Assembly: GCA_964374035.1 (NCBI GenBank)
Contig: CAYJWY010000046.1
Coordinates: forward strand, 1-6,211
Length of the DNA stretch: 6,211 bases
Reading direction: 5' to 3'
Origin: CALRGL01 sp964374035
GTDB taxonomy: Bacteria > Patescibacteriota > Patescibacteriia > UBA9934 > GWF2-40-263
Shown here: in pieces, positions 1 through 5,478 of the stretch
Position numbering within the stretch: position 1 is the stretch's first letter
Layout: every line of letters begins with the position of its first letter
Made by a program: the position numbers and the translations under genes
The notes under the pieces: generated by a model
The model's input: the letters and a program-made list of their open reading frames with translations, nothing else
Told to the model about the DNA's origin: nothing
The model's database searches: none

Positions 1-4
1 GGTT

Positions 5-682
5 TTAGATTAAGGAGAAAACGCTGGCGAAGTATCCGTTACAGCTTGCGCCGATCAGGGTATTACACACGGCAAAGGCTGGGCGGCTTACGAAAAAGAA
101 GACGTTGATGCTTGTGAGGAGGGAAATGAAGACGGCTACCATCAAGATCTGTGGGCCGCGGACCGCGACGAACTCTCGTAAGGCGGCATACTTGGGTTGA
201 TCGAACAGGGCGAAAAAGAGTTTGGAGCCGTCGAGGGGGTGGATGGGGATGAGGTTGAAGAACATGAGCGAGAGGTTGAGGATAATCAGCAAGAAAAAGA
301 AAATCGAGAGGAGGTTCAGGGCGCCGAGCGAGGCGATCGAGATGCGGAAAACAACGGAGCTGATGATCGCGACGATCAAGTTCGAGATCGGACCCGCGAG
401 TGCGATTGCAACGGAGTCCCATTTTGGGTCTTTTAAATTGTAGGGGTTGAATGGCACCGGCTTGGCCCAACCGAAGCCGACGATGAGCAACATGAAAAAT
501 CCCATCCAGTCGATGTGAGCCAACGGGTTCAGACTCAGGCGGCCTTCGTACTCTGCGGTCTTGTCGCCCTTGAGTTTACCGATGAGTGCGTGGGAGAACT
601 CGTGGATCGTCAACGAAGAAAGGATCGCGAGAATCCAGGCGAAGGCGAGTGCTGGGGAGGAAGTGATGAGGGTGAGGAACAT
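5..682 (-). CDS. Site-2 protease family (M50) membrane metalloprotease
   Basis: A 225-residue polytopic membrane protein of the M50 (site-2 protease) family, which cleaves substrates within the membrane using zinc. The zinc-binding HEFSH (HExxH) is at residues 27-31 inside the first hydrophobic segment. The family signature GRLSLNPLAHIDWMG is at 47-61, an AGPISN loop at 96-101, and the third-ligand motif NLIPIHPLDG at 143-152 with Asp151. Further hydrophobic segments lie at about 62-75, 92-113, 122-146 and 178-198. There is no PDZ domain and the length is that of the compact SpoIVFB/YwhC-like subgroup rather than RseP, so the substrate cannot be named. It follows murA on the same strand after a 90-bp gap filled mostly by a palindrome. 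I see no clear Shine-Dalgarno before the ATG, so it may be read from the murA transcript. Family call is secure; physiological role unknown. Confidence 0.93.
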   Translation of the reverse strand: MFLTLITSSPALAFAWILAILSSLTIHEFSHALIGKLKGDKTAEYEGRLSLNPLAHIDWMGFFMLLIVGFGWAKPVPFNPYNLKDPKWDSVAIALAGPISNLIVAIISSVVFRISIASLGALNLLSIFFFLLIILNLSLMFFNLIPIHPLDGSKLFFALFDQPKYAALREFVAVRGPQILMVAVFISLLTSINVFFFVSRPAFAVCNTLIGASCNGYFASVFSLI

Positions 683-693
683 AGAGTATTCAT

Positions 694-765
694 GTCATCC
701 TAAGGAGTCTTCGACGAAGGATCTCTTAAGGGATCCTTCCCCTGCCTGGGCGGAGTCAGGATGAC
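694..765. repeat. REP-like palindromic element between murA and the M50 gene
   Basis: An imperfect 72-bp palindrome bounded by GTCATCCT (694-701) and its exact complement AGGATGAC (758-765). Its centre is a second inverted repeat, GAAGGATC ... GATCCTTC, around a TCTTAAGG turn. It shares the end sequence and the GGATCTCT/GGATCCTTC core with the two elements at 6037-6211, so all belong to one dispersed family. No T-tract follows on either strand, so it is not a classical terminator, although an RNA hairpin here could separate murA from the downstream gene or protect the murA 3' end. The related elements I know of are non-coding and may be spread by REP-associated tyrosine transposases; no such transposase is present here. 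Confidence 0.75.
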
Positions 766-772
766 GCAGTGG

Positions 773-2068
773 TTAGCGTTCAATCGTCGCACCAACACCC
801 ATCAGCTTTTCTTGTAGCCGTTCGTATCCACGATCGAGATGCTCAATGCCGCTCAGGGTCGAAGTTCCTTCTGCAACGAGCGCGCCGATGACAAACGCGA
901 GGCCCGCTCGAATATCTGGAATCTCGACGTCGGCGGCGTGCAGAGGTGTGGGTCCGTGAATGACGGCGCTGTGGCGATGATTCTTGCCTTTGAATCGACA
1001 GTCAACTTCGCCAAGGCAGTTCGACGACAGTGCAATGTTCGCGCCCATTTTGTTCAGGGCGTCTGTGTAACCAAATCGATCTTCGTACACCGTCTCGTGA
1101 ACGACAGACGTTCCGGTCGCTTGCGTAAGGACAACGACGAGCGGTTGTTGCCAGTCGGTCATAAAGCCTGGGTGCGTGTCGGTTTCCAGTTCGATGCCGC
1201 GATAGCTCGAGGAACCCTTGAAGAGGATGCCGTTTTCGCGCACTTCGTACTCCCCTCCCAATCGTCGCACGGTATTTAAAAAATTGATCATGTGTTGATG
1301 ATCCGCGCCGCGTACAAATAGTTCTCCGCGCGTACCAAGCGCCATGCTTGCATAGGACGCCGCCTCGTTACGATCATTCATGACGATGGCTTCGGTGCCG
1401 TGGAGCGACTCAACGCCGATGATCTCAATGGCACGTCCTGCATTCAACTGAATAATGGCGCCCATCTTTTGCAACATCATGATGAGCTCCTGAATTTCCG
1501 GTTCGATCGCGGCGTTGCGGATGGTGGTGCGGCCTTCTGCGAGCACACCAGCGAAGATCGCGGTCTCGGTTGCGCCAACGGATGGGTATGGAAGTTCCAC
1601 AACCGTTCCTTTGAGTCGCTTCGAAGTGGACGCGTGATAGGCGCCGTCGACAAGTTCGATCTTGGTGCCCATGTTTTCAAGCGCGTGCAAATGAAAATCA
1701 ACGGGACGCGGACCGATCTGATCGCCGCCTGGAGCCGGCGTCACGGCTTGGCCGGTGCGATGCAAAAGCGGCGCAAGCGTGAGCACGCTAATACGATTGC
1801 GTCGCGTGATCTTTTCGACGGACGAACCCGCGAGTTCGTTTGCATGCAACTTCACCGTGTGCTCGTCGAGCCAGGCAACCTTCACGCCGAGCACTTCCAG
1901 AATCTCTTGGGTGATCTGCGTCTCTTGCTGTCGAGGAACATTGTGCAAAACAACCGGCTCACTCGTAAGCAAACTTGCGACCATCATTTTTGACGCGCCG
2001 TTCTTTGCGCCCGAGAGCGCGATTTCTCCAAACAGCGGCTTGCCGCCTGTGATGCGAAACATTTGCAT
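773..2068 (-). CDS. murA: UDP-N-acetylglucosamine 1-carboxyvinyltransferase, Asp-type active site
   Basis: Cytoplasmic enzyme that transfers enolpyruvate from PEP to UDP-GlcNAc, the first committed step of peptidoglycan precursor synthesis. The 431 residues match the family length (about 420). Hallmarks are SGAKNGASK with Lys22-Asn23 near the N-terminus, the arginine at about 92, the active-site loop PGGDQIGPRPVD (113-124) with Arg121, the TDWQQP segment with Asp305, DIRAG at 385-389, and the C-terminal DRGYERLQEKL (412-422). In the active-site loop, Asp116 replaces the cysteine found at this place in E. coli (Cys115); its codon is at 1721-1723. Mycobacterium and Chlamydia enzymes carry the same change and are insensitive to fosfomycin. 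Two in-frame ATGs (codons 1 and 3) are possible starts; the first is chosen because the predicted promoter would give an almost leaderless mRNA. No good Shine-Dalgarno is visible. The M50 gene lies downstream on the same strand. Confidence 0.97.
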   Translation of the reverse strand: MQMFRITGGKPLFGEIALSGAKNGASKMMVASLLTSEPVVLHNVPRQQETQITQEILEVLGVKVAWLDEHTVKLHANELAGSSVEKITRRNRISVLTLAPLLHRTGQAVTPAPGGDQIGPRPVDFHLHALENMGTKIELVDGAYHASTSKRLKGTVVELPYPSVGATETAIFAGVLAEGRTTIRNAAIEPEIQELIMMLQKMGAIIQLNAGRAIEIIGVESLHGTEAIVMNDRNEAASYASMALGTRGELFVRGADHQHMINFLNTVRRLGGEYEVRENGILFKGSSSYRGIELETDTHPGFMTDWQQPLVVVLTQATGTSVVHETVYEDRFGYTDALNKMGANIALSSNCLGEVDCRFKGKNHRHSAVIHGPTPLHAADVEIPDIRAGLAFVIGALVAEGTSTLSGIEHLDRGYERLQEKLMGVGATIER

Positions 2069-2079
2069 AATTGTTGCTT

Positions 2080-2107
2080 AGGATACCTTGCCGCACAGTT
2101 TCGTCAA
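2080..2107 (-). promoter_or_regulatory. Predicted promoter of murA
   Basis: On the minus strand a -35 box TTGACG (2102-2107) is followed by 16 nt and a -10 box TATCCT (2080-2085). The expected transcription start, near 2073, is only about five bases before the murA ATG at 2068, so translation would begin almost at the 5' end. This is a match to the housekeeping sigma-70 consensus read by eye, with a fair rather than perfect -10. Confidence 0.5.
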
Positions 2108-2146
2108 GAATCTGTGGCACCCTTTACAAACAATCAACAACAACGG

Positions 2147-2175
2147 TAGACATCACACCAAGATATTGTTATGAT
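2147..2175 (+). promoter_or_regulatory. Predicted promoter of the CBS-transporter unit
   Basis: TAGACA (2147-2152; five of six consensus -35 bases), a 17-nt spacer, and TATGAT (2170-2175; five of six consensus -10 bases). Transcription would start near 2182. The ATG at 2171 lies inside the -10 box and so would not be in the mRNA. This supports the in-frame ATG at 2210 as the real start of the CBS gene. It is divergent from the murA promoter. Confidence 0.6.
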
Positions 2176-2193
2176 CTTGCACGATAAAATAAA

Positions 2194-2218
2194 CGTATGT
2201 CCTATTCGTATGTCCTAT
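2194..2218 (+). repeat. Tandem 13-bp duplication over the CBS gene start
   Basis: The 12-mer CGTATGTCCTAT occurs at 2194-2205 and again at 2207-2218, a 13-bp tandem duplication. Each copy contains an ATG (2197 and 2210), and because 13 is not a multiple of three the two ATGs are in different frames. Only the second opens the CBS reading frame. Replication slippage is the simple explanation. Confidence 0.8.
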
Positions 2219-2683
2219 GCAAAAAACTATCTCGTAAAAGACTACATGCGTACACCAGTGAAAACCGTGAGTCCGCAGACTACGCTTCGCGTCGCGGTCG
2301 AGCGCATGATCCAAGAAAAGACAAACGGTCTTGTGGTTGTTGATGATCAACAAAAAGTCGTCGGCATCCTTTCCAGTTGGGATGTGATTCAATATCTTGT
2401 TCCAGATTACTTAGAAGAAGACAAACATCTCGCTCCGTTTGAGTCCGGAGCGTTGTTTGCTAAGCGCACGCTTGAACTACAAAACGACTCCATCGATAAG
2501 TTCATGACGACGTCTGTGCACAGCGTCAAACCCACGTCATCCATTATGGAAGCGGCTACAACCCTTTCCGAATACGGCATTCGACAACTTCCCGTCGTCG
2601 ATGAAGAGGGTACGGTTATCGGCTACTTGAATCGCACTGATCTCAAGCATGTGATCGGAGAAATTCTGCATATCACCACTTGA
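2210..2683 (+). CDS. Tandem CBS-domain protein
   Basis: A soluble 157-residue protein made almost wholly of two CBS domains, the pair that usually binds adenine nucleotides (AMP, ATP, SAM) or related ligands as an energy or ion-strength sensor. CBS1 covers about 9-64 (VKDYMRTPVKTVSP ... VVGILSSWDVI) and CBS2 about 95-150 (IDKFMTTSVHSVKP ... VIGYLNRTDLKHVI). The ligand-contacting aspartates are probably Asp58 and Asp144. About 30 residues link the domains and no effector domain is attached. A longer frame opens at 2171, but that ATG lies in the predicted -10 box and adds residues unlike CBS N-termini, so 2210 is preferred; no Shine-Dalgarno is evident at either. The transporter gene begins 22 bp downstream, so co-transcription is likely and a regulatory role on that transporter is a reasonable inference. 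Ligand and partner are not shown by the sequence. Confidence 0.9.
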   Translation: MSYAKNYLVKDYMRTPVKTVSPQTTLRVAVERMIQEKTNGLVVVDDQQKVVGILSSWDVIQYLVPDYLEEDKHLAPFESGALFAKRTLELQNDSIDKFMTTSVHSVKPTSSIMEAATTLSEYGIRQLPVVDEEGTVIGYLNRTDLKHVIGEILHITT

Positions 2684-2705
2684 ACATTAAAACAGAAGAG
2701 ACATT

Positions 2706-3977
2706 ATGGGAACAGTATTTTGGTTGACGGTCGGTTTATTTTTTTTGACCTACCTCCTCATCATCTCAGAAAAAATCCATCGAAGCGTCGTTGCGCTGGC
2801 AGGCGCAGGACTGATGATCTTACTTGGAGTGATCACACAAGAACAGGCTCTTGAAGGCATTGATTTCAATACTCTGGGGCTCTTGATTGGCATGATGATC
2901 ATCGTTGGTATCGCCAAAGAGTGCGGAATGTTTCAATATGTTGCTTTATTTGCCGCAAAAGTCGCCAAGGGGAAACCTTTGCGTATTTTTATTCTGCTTG
3001 GACTCATCACCGCTCTTTTTTCCGCTTTGCTTGATAACGTCACAACCGTGCTCCTGATGGTTCCGGTCACGTTTGTCATTACCAATAATCTTCGACTTGA
3101 TCCGAAGCCATTTTTATTCGGCACCATTCTTCTTGCCAATATCGGTGGAGCGGCCACGCTCATCGGTGATCCGCCAAACATTTTGATCGGTTCTGCGGCC
3201 GGCCTTACCTTCAACGACTTTCTGATCCATATGGGTCCGGTGACACTCTTGGTGGGCGCGGCAACGATCGGACTTCTTGTGTTTGCCTATAAAAAACAGA
3301 TGCATGTTACGCAGGAGATATCCTCTTCGTTGCTCGCATTTAATCCGGCACAGGCGATCACGGACAAAAAACTGCTTGTTAAATCCTTACTCGTACTTGG
3401 TATTGTGCTTGTTGGATTTATCACACACTCCATAACCCACTTTGAAGGCGCAACCATTGCGCTTGCCGGAGCCACTCTTCTGCTCTTGTTAACCATGAAC
3501 GATCCTGAAAAACATCTCGCGGAAGTGGAGTGGACGTCTATTTTCTTTTTCATGGGTCTCTTTATTCTTGTGACCGGGTTGGAGCAAGTCGGGGCGATTC
3601 GTTTGCTTGCCGAACAACTTCTTCAAATCACCCAAGGGAATCCTGCGGCCACAATGTTTGGTCTGTTGTGGGGATCGGCGATATTCTCCGCTGTGGTCGA
3701 TAACATTCCATTTGTTGCAACGATGATTCCCCTCATTAAAAATATCGGTGAAATCAGTGGCATGAATATTGTTCCACTTTGGTGGGTGCTTGCCATGGGA
3801 GCTGACATTGGTGGAAACGCAACACTTGTTGGAGCATCGGCAAACGTCATTGTCAGTGGCATTGCACAACGTGAGGGACACAAAATTGGATTTTTTGAGT
3901 ACATGAAAATAGCCGTACCGCTCACAGTGGTCGGACTCGTCATCTGTTCGATCTATATCTGGTTTCGCTATCTCTAG
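2706..3977 (+). CDS. ArsB/NhaD (SLC13-type) family transporter
   Basis: A 423-residue integral membrane transporter of the ArsB/NhaD/citrate-transporter superfamily. The two halves carry matching motifs, as expected for the inverted-repeat fold: LLDNVTTVLLMVP at 108-120 answers VVDNIPFVATMIP at 330-342, and NIGGAATLIGDPPN at 145-158 answers DIGGNATLVGASAN at 367-380. About ten or more hydrophobic segments are visible, from residues 4-20 to 402-419, with a polar break near 196-225. The GDPPN signature is typical of the P-protein/ArsB-like branch, whose members move Na+, H+, arsenite or organic anions; the substrate cannot be fixed from the sequence. No ars genes lie nearby, so arsenic resistance is not supported. 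A weak ribosome site (AGAAGAG) precedes the ATG. It is paired with the CBS gene upstream. No clear terminator is seen in the 36 bp before the converging gene. Confidence 0.93.
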   Translation: MGTVFWLTVGLFFLTYLLIISEKIHRSVVALAGAGLMILLGVITQEQALEGIDFNTLGLLIGMMIIVGIAKECGMFQYVALFAAKVAKGKPLRIFILLGLITALFSALLDNVTTVLLMVPVTFVITNNLRLDPKPFLFGTILLANIGGAATLIGDPPNILIGSAAGLTFNDFLIHMGPVTLLVGAATIGLLVFAYKKQMHVTQEISSSLLAFNPAQAITDKKLLVKSLLVLGIVLVGFITHSITHFEGATIALAGATLLLLLTMNDPEKHLAEVEWTSIFFFMGLFILVTGLEQVGAIRLLAEQLLQITQGNPAATMFGLLWGSAIFSAVVDNIPFVATMIPLIKNIGEISGMNIVPLWWVLAMGADIGGNATLVGASANVIVSGIAQREGHKIGFFEYMKIAVPLTVVGLVICSIYIWFRYL

Positions 3978-4013
3978 CATCTGTGGAGTTGAATGAACAT
4001 TACCCGAACCCAC

Positions 4014-4394
4014 TCAACGCAGAAACGTCAGCAAAAAAAAGGTGAACACAAAAATTCCTATCAAAATAACTATAAATGGCCTGGCCTGTTTTTTGCACGA
4101 TCGACACGATGCAACAAGACGATAGGCGATCTCACCAAGCCACGCGAGTGGCTTAACGCGCTGATACAAAAATAAAAGCCAGCCCTTGCCGGGTACGTTT
4201 GCGTACAAACAAGCAACCGCCTCTGCGCCTCGAGAAACGTTTCCCGTCTCGTGATGATACTCGACGGAAATTTTTTCTTGCGGATGATCAAAAGCAACAT
4301 AACAAACTCGATCGCCGGTTTGTTTCCTCCAACGATCCACCCAATAGCGACAGAGGTTGCAAGTGTCATCGAAATAAAAAATGGGGGAAGGCAT
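4014..4394 (-). CDS. DCC-family (DUF393) thiol-disulfide protein with C-terminal membrane helix
   Basis: A 126-residue protein of the DCC (DUF393) family, predicted thiol-disulfide oxidoreductases named for an Asp-x-Cys-x-x-Cys signature near the N-terminus. Here the start reads PIFYFDDTCNLCRYWVDRW, with Cys12 and Cys15; the family's usual Asp-Gly before the motif is Asp-Asp. The family's middle block is present (RGAEAVACLYANVPGKGW, 55-72), as is the LGEIAYRLVA segment (86-95). Two features are less usual: a second CxxC (Cys97-Arg-Ser-Cys100), and a strongly hydrophobic tail at 107-125 that looks like a single membrane anchor. The ATG at 4394 is the only sensible start, since the frame is closed by a stop just upstream and the family domain begins at once. 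No Shine-Dalgarno precedes it; a long hairpin does. It converges on the transporter gene with a 36-bp gap. Biochemical role is unproven. Confidence 0.85.
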   Translation of the reverse strand: MPSPIFYFDDTCNLCRYWVDRWRKQTGDRVCYVAFDHPQEKISVEYHHETGNVSRGAEAVACLYANVPGKGWLLFLYQRVKPLAWLGEIAYRLVASCRSCKKQARPFIVILIGIFVFTFFLLTFLR

Positions 4395-4455
4395 AGTCGT
4401 GGAGTCGTGGAGTCATGAAGTGGTGGAGTTCTGAAAACTCCATGACTCCACGACT
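4395..4455. repeat. 8-nt tandem repeat folding into a 15-bp hairpin
   Basis: Five degenerate 8-nt units run from 4395 to 4434: AGTCGTGG, AGTCGTGG, AGTCATGA, AGTGGTGG and AGTTCTGA. The same units follow in inverted order to 4455. As a result 4403-4417 (AGTCGTGGAGTCATG) is perfectly complementary to 4441-4455. An inner GGAGTT/AACTCC stem (4425-4430/4436-4441, loop CTGAA) can form inside. The array abuts the DCC start codon, so its RNA would fold directly upstream of that start. No T-tract makes it a terminator on either strand. Confidence 0.85.
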
Positions 4456-4473
4456 GTTCAACCACATCATAAC

Positions 4474-4498
4474 AAAAAATCCACCCAAGCAGGTGGAT
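4474..4498 (-). terminator. Intrinsic terminator of the acyltransferase gene
   Basis: On the minus strand, a perfect 7-bp stem ATCCACC/GGTGGAT (4492-4498 with 4479-4485) with a 6-nt loop is followed at once by six U residues (4474-4479). It begins ten bases after the acyltransferase stop codon. This is a textbook rho-independent terminator and separates that gene from the DCC gene on the same strand. Confidence 0.88.
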
Positions 4499-4508
4499 GA
4501 GCAAGACG

Positions 4509-5315
4509 TTAGGGATGATCCTCAAGATAGAACTCGTGACCAACCCAGCAGGTGTTGAGCGCGTGTCCAGCCTGGTCGTGATCGATCAGTCCCATGTCGT
4601 GGATACGAAGGCGAACACGACGGCCGAGGAACTCGCTCACTTGCGTGAAGGTTCTGCCACCATGCAGTCGACCCCAGCCAATGGTCACACACAAGGTGCG
4701 ATGCGTTGGCAGGCTTGTTGCGAGGGCGGCATAGCCTTTCATCTTGGGCTCACGAACATGTCGAAAACGAGCGCCGGCCTCTGGTGTTCCACGGAATCGT
4801 GTTCCTTCCGGATAGATGATAACCGAGGCGTGGTCTTCCTCTGCAAACTGAGACATGCGATTCAGCTGTGGAACATCGTTGTGGTCGCCAGAGCGAGTAA
4901 GGAAAGCTGAGCCCATCATCGCGTTCAGCCACCCAATGACCGGTGCTTTGCGCATCTCCTTTTTCAGAACCCAACGCAAGTCCGTAATCCCCGCCGCTCT
5001 TGCCGCGACATAGACCATGACGTGATCCAGAGCGGTTCGGTGGTTCGCGATGACGATGAATGGACCGCCGAGTGTTGCCTGCGCGTCGATGTCGATCTCG
5101 ACGTTCATACGCATGAGGATGCGCATGAAGTACCACGTCGCGATCCCCCAGAAACGATGCAGTCGACCCAGTCGAATACGCCGCTTAGAGTCGGAGTCAC
5201 AACGTAGCCGACTGATCCAAAGCGTTGCCACAATGTGCGGCCAGATCATGAAAAACAACACGAAGCCGTAAAGAGCAACAAGCAACCATCCATACAACCA
5301 TTTCATCATCTTCAT
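4509..5315 (-). CDS. PlsC-like lysophospholipid acyltransferase
   Basis: A 268-residue membrane-associated acyltransferase of the PlsC/LPLAT superfamily, probably acylating lysophosphatidic acid or a related lysolipid in phospholipid synthesis. Counting from the chosen start, the catalytic HX4D motif is NHRTALD with His92 and Asp97, followed by LKKEM and PVIGWLNAMMG (118-134), SAFLTRSGD (136-144), and the glycerophosphate-binding YPEGTR (168-173). An N-terminal hydrophobic segment (about residues 3-34) probably anchors it. The layout resembles the longer eukaryote-like AGPAT branch more than a minimal PlsC. The frame extends 19 codons upstream to 5372, but a near-perfect AAGGAGG lies five bases before the ATG at 5313-5315, and the extended start would overlap the predicted promoter, so the shorter form is preferred. 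It has its own promoter and terminator, so it is probably monocistronic. The acyl acceptor is inferred from the family only. Confidence 0.92.
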   Translation of the reverse strand: MKMMKWLYGWLLVALYGFVLFFMIWPHIVATLWISRLRCDSDSKRRIRLGRLHRFWGIATWYFMRILMRMNVEIDIDAQATLGGPFIVIANHRTALDHVMVYVAARAAGITDLRWVLKKEMRKAPVIGWLNAMMGSAFLTRSGDHNDVPQLNRMSQFAEEDHASVIIYPEGTRFRGTPEAGARFRHVREPKMKGYAALATSLPTHRTLCVTIGWGRLHGGRTFTQVSEFLGRRVRLRIHDMGLIDHDQAGHALNTCWVGHEFYLEDHP

Positions 5316-5320
5316 GGTTT

Positions 5321-5327
5321 CCTCCTT
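5321..5327 (-). promoter_or_regulatory. Strong ribosome binding site of the acyltransferase
   Basis: AAGGAGG on the minus strand lies five bases before the ATG at 5313-5315. It fixes the translation start and argues against the upstream in-frame ATG at 5372. Confidence 0.9.
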
Positions 5328-5338
5328 GCAAGAACAGG

Positions 5339-5367
5339 ATGATAGCAACCTTTGTTGATTGACACAA
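5339..5367 (-). promoter_or_regulatory. Predicted promoter of the acyltransferase
   Basis: On the minus strand, TTGTGT (5362-5367; weak -35), a 17-nt spacer and TATCAT (5339-5344) preceded by TGC, an extended -10. Transcription would start near 5332, leaving a leader of under 20 nt that contains the strong AAGGAGG. The -35 overlaps that of the opposite promoter by three bases. Confidence 0.55.
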
Positions 5368-5387
5368 TTCAAGCATTAGGCTATCAT
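5359..5387 (+). promoter_or_regulatory. Predicted promoter of the unknown 156-aa gene
   Basis: A perfect -35 box TTGACA (5359-5364), an optimal 17-nt spacer and TATCAT (5382-5387; five of six). This is the best sigma-70-type match in the window. Transcription would start near 5394, giving an untranslated leader of about 85 nt. A TTGCTC/GAGCAA stem (5390-5395 with 5415-5420) could form at its 5' end. Confidence 0.65.
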
Positions 5388-5478
5388 CGTTGCTCGTCAA
5401 TGTGAGCCATGCATGAGCAAATCTCCTGCGGCGTTGCCACAGAGATGACGTAACTTCATCGGAAGAAAGGGGAATGTG

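Larger units (their letters stand above)
5338..5388. promoter_or_regulatory. 9-bp inverted repeat spanning the divergent promoters
   Basis: GATGATAGC (5338-5346) and GCTATCATC (5380-5388) are perfect complements 33 bp apart. Each arm holds the TATCAT -10 box of one of two divergent promoters. The shared flanking bases beyond the -10 hexamers suggest either a symmetric binding site for a regulator of both genes or a mirrored promoter pair. The regulator, if any, is unknown. Confidence 0.5.

Noticed and set aside
197..443. Plus-strand frames rich in Glu, Asp and Arg antisense to the M50 gene
   Set aside because: They are shadows of the strongly supported M50 reading frame, and their charged composition reflects the complement of hydrophobic codons.
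839..1993. Long plus-strand frames (146 and 197 codons) antisense to murA
   Set aside because: They are fully inside murA, show no family motif, and have no ribosome site. murA is unambiguous.
2706..3977. Naming the transporter arsB (arsenite efflux)
   Set aside because: The superfamily is shared by several substrates, no arsR, arsC or arsA lies nearby, and the motifs do not single out arsenite.
3978..4013. A possible terminator between the converging transporter and DCC genes
   Set aside because: Only a weak, mismatched pairing around GTGGAGTTG/CCACTCAAC with a long loop and no T-tract. It is not strong enough to call.
3993..4175. A 60-codon plus-strand frame after the transporter
   Set aside because: It overlaps the DCC gene antisense, is lysine- and glutamine-rich without motifs, and has no promoter or ribosome site.
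4070..4543. A 157-codon minus-strand frame overlapping the DCC gene and the acyltransferase terminator
   Set aside because: It crosses a strong terminator and the hairpin repeat, and conflicts with the DCC family frame on the same strand.
5316..5372. A 19-residue N-terminal extension of the acyltransferase with closely spaced cysteines (SSCSC)
   Set aside because: It is read through the ribosome site and the predicted promoter. The strong AAGGAGG positions the start at 5315.
5409..5453. Short leader frames in the 5' leader of the unknown gene (14 codons from 5409, 11 codons from 5413)
   Set aside because: Neither has a Shine-Dalgarno, neither shows a run of regulatory codons, and frames this short arise by chance.
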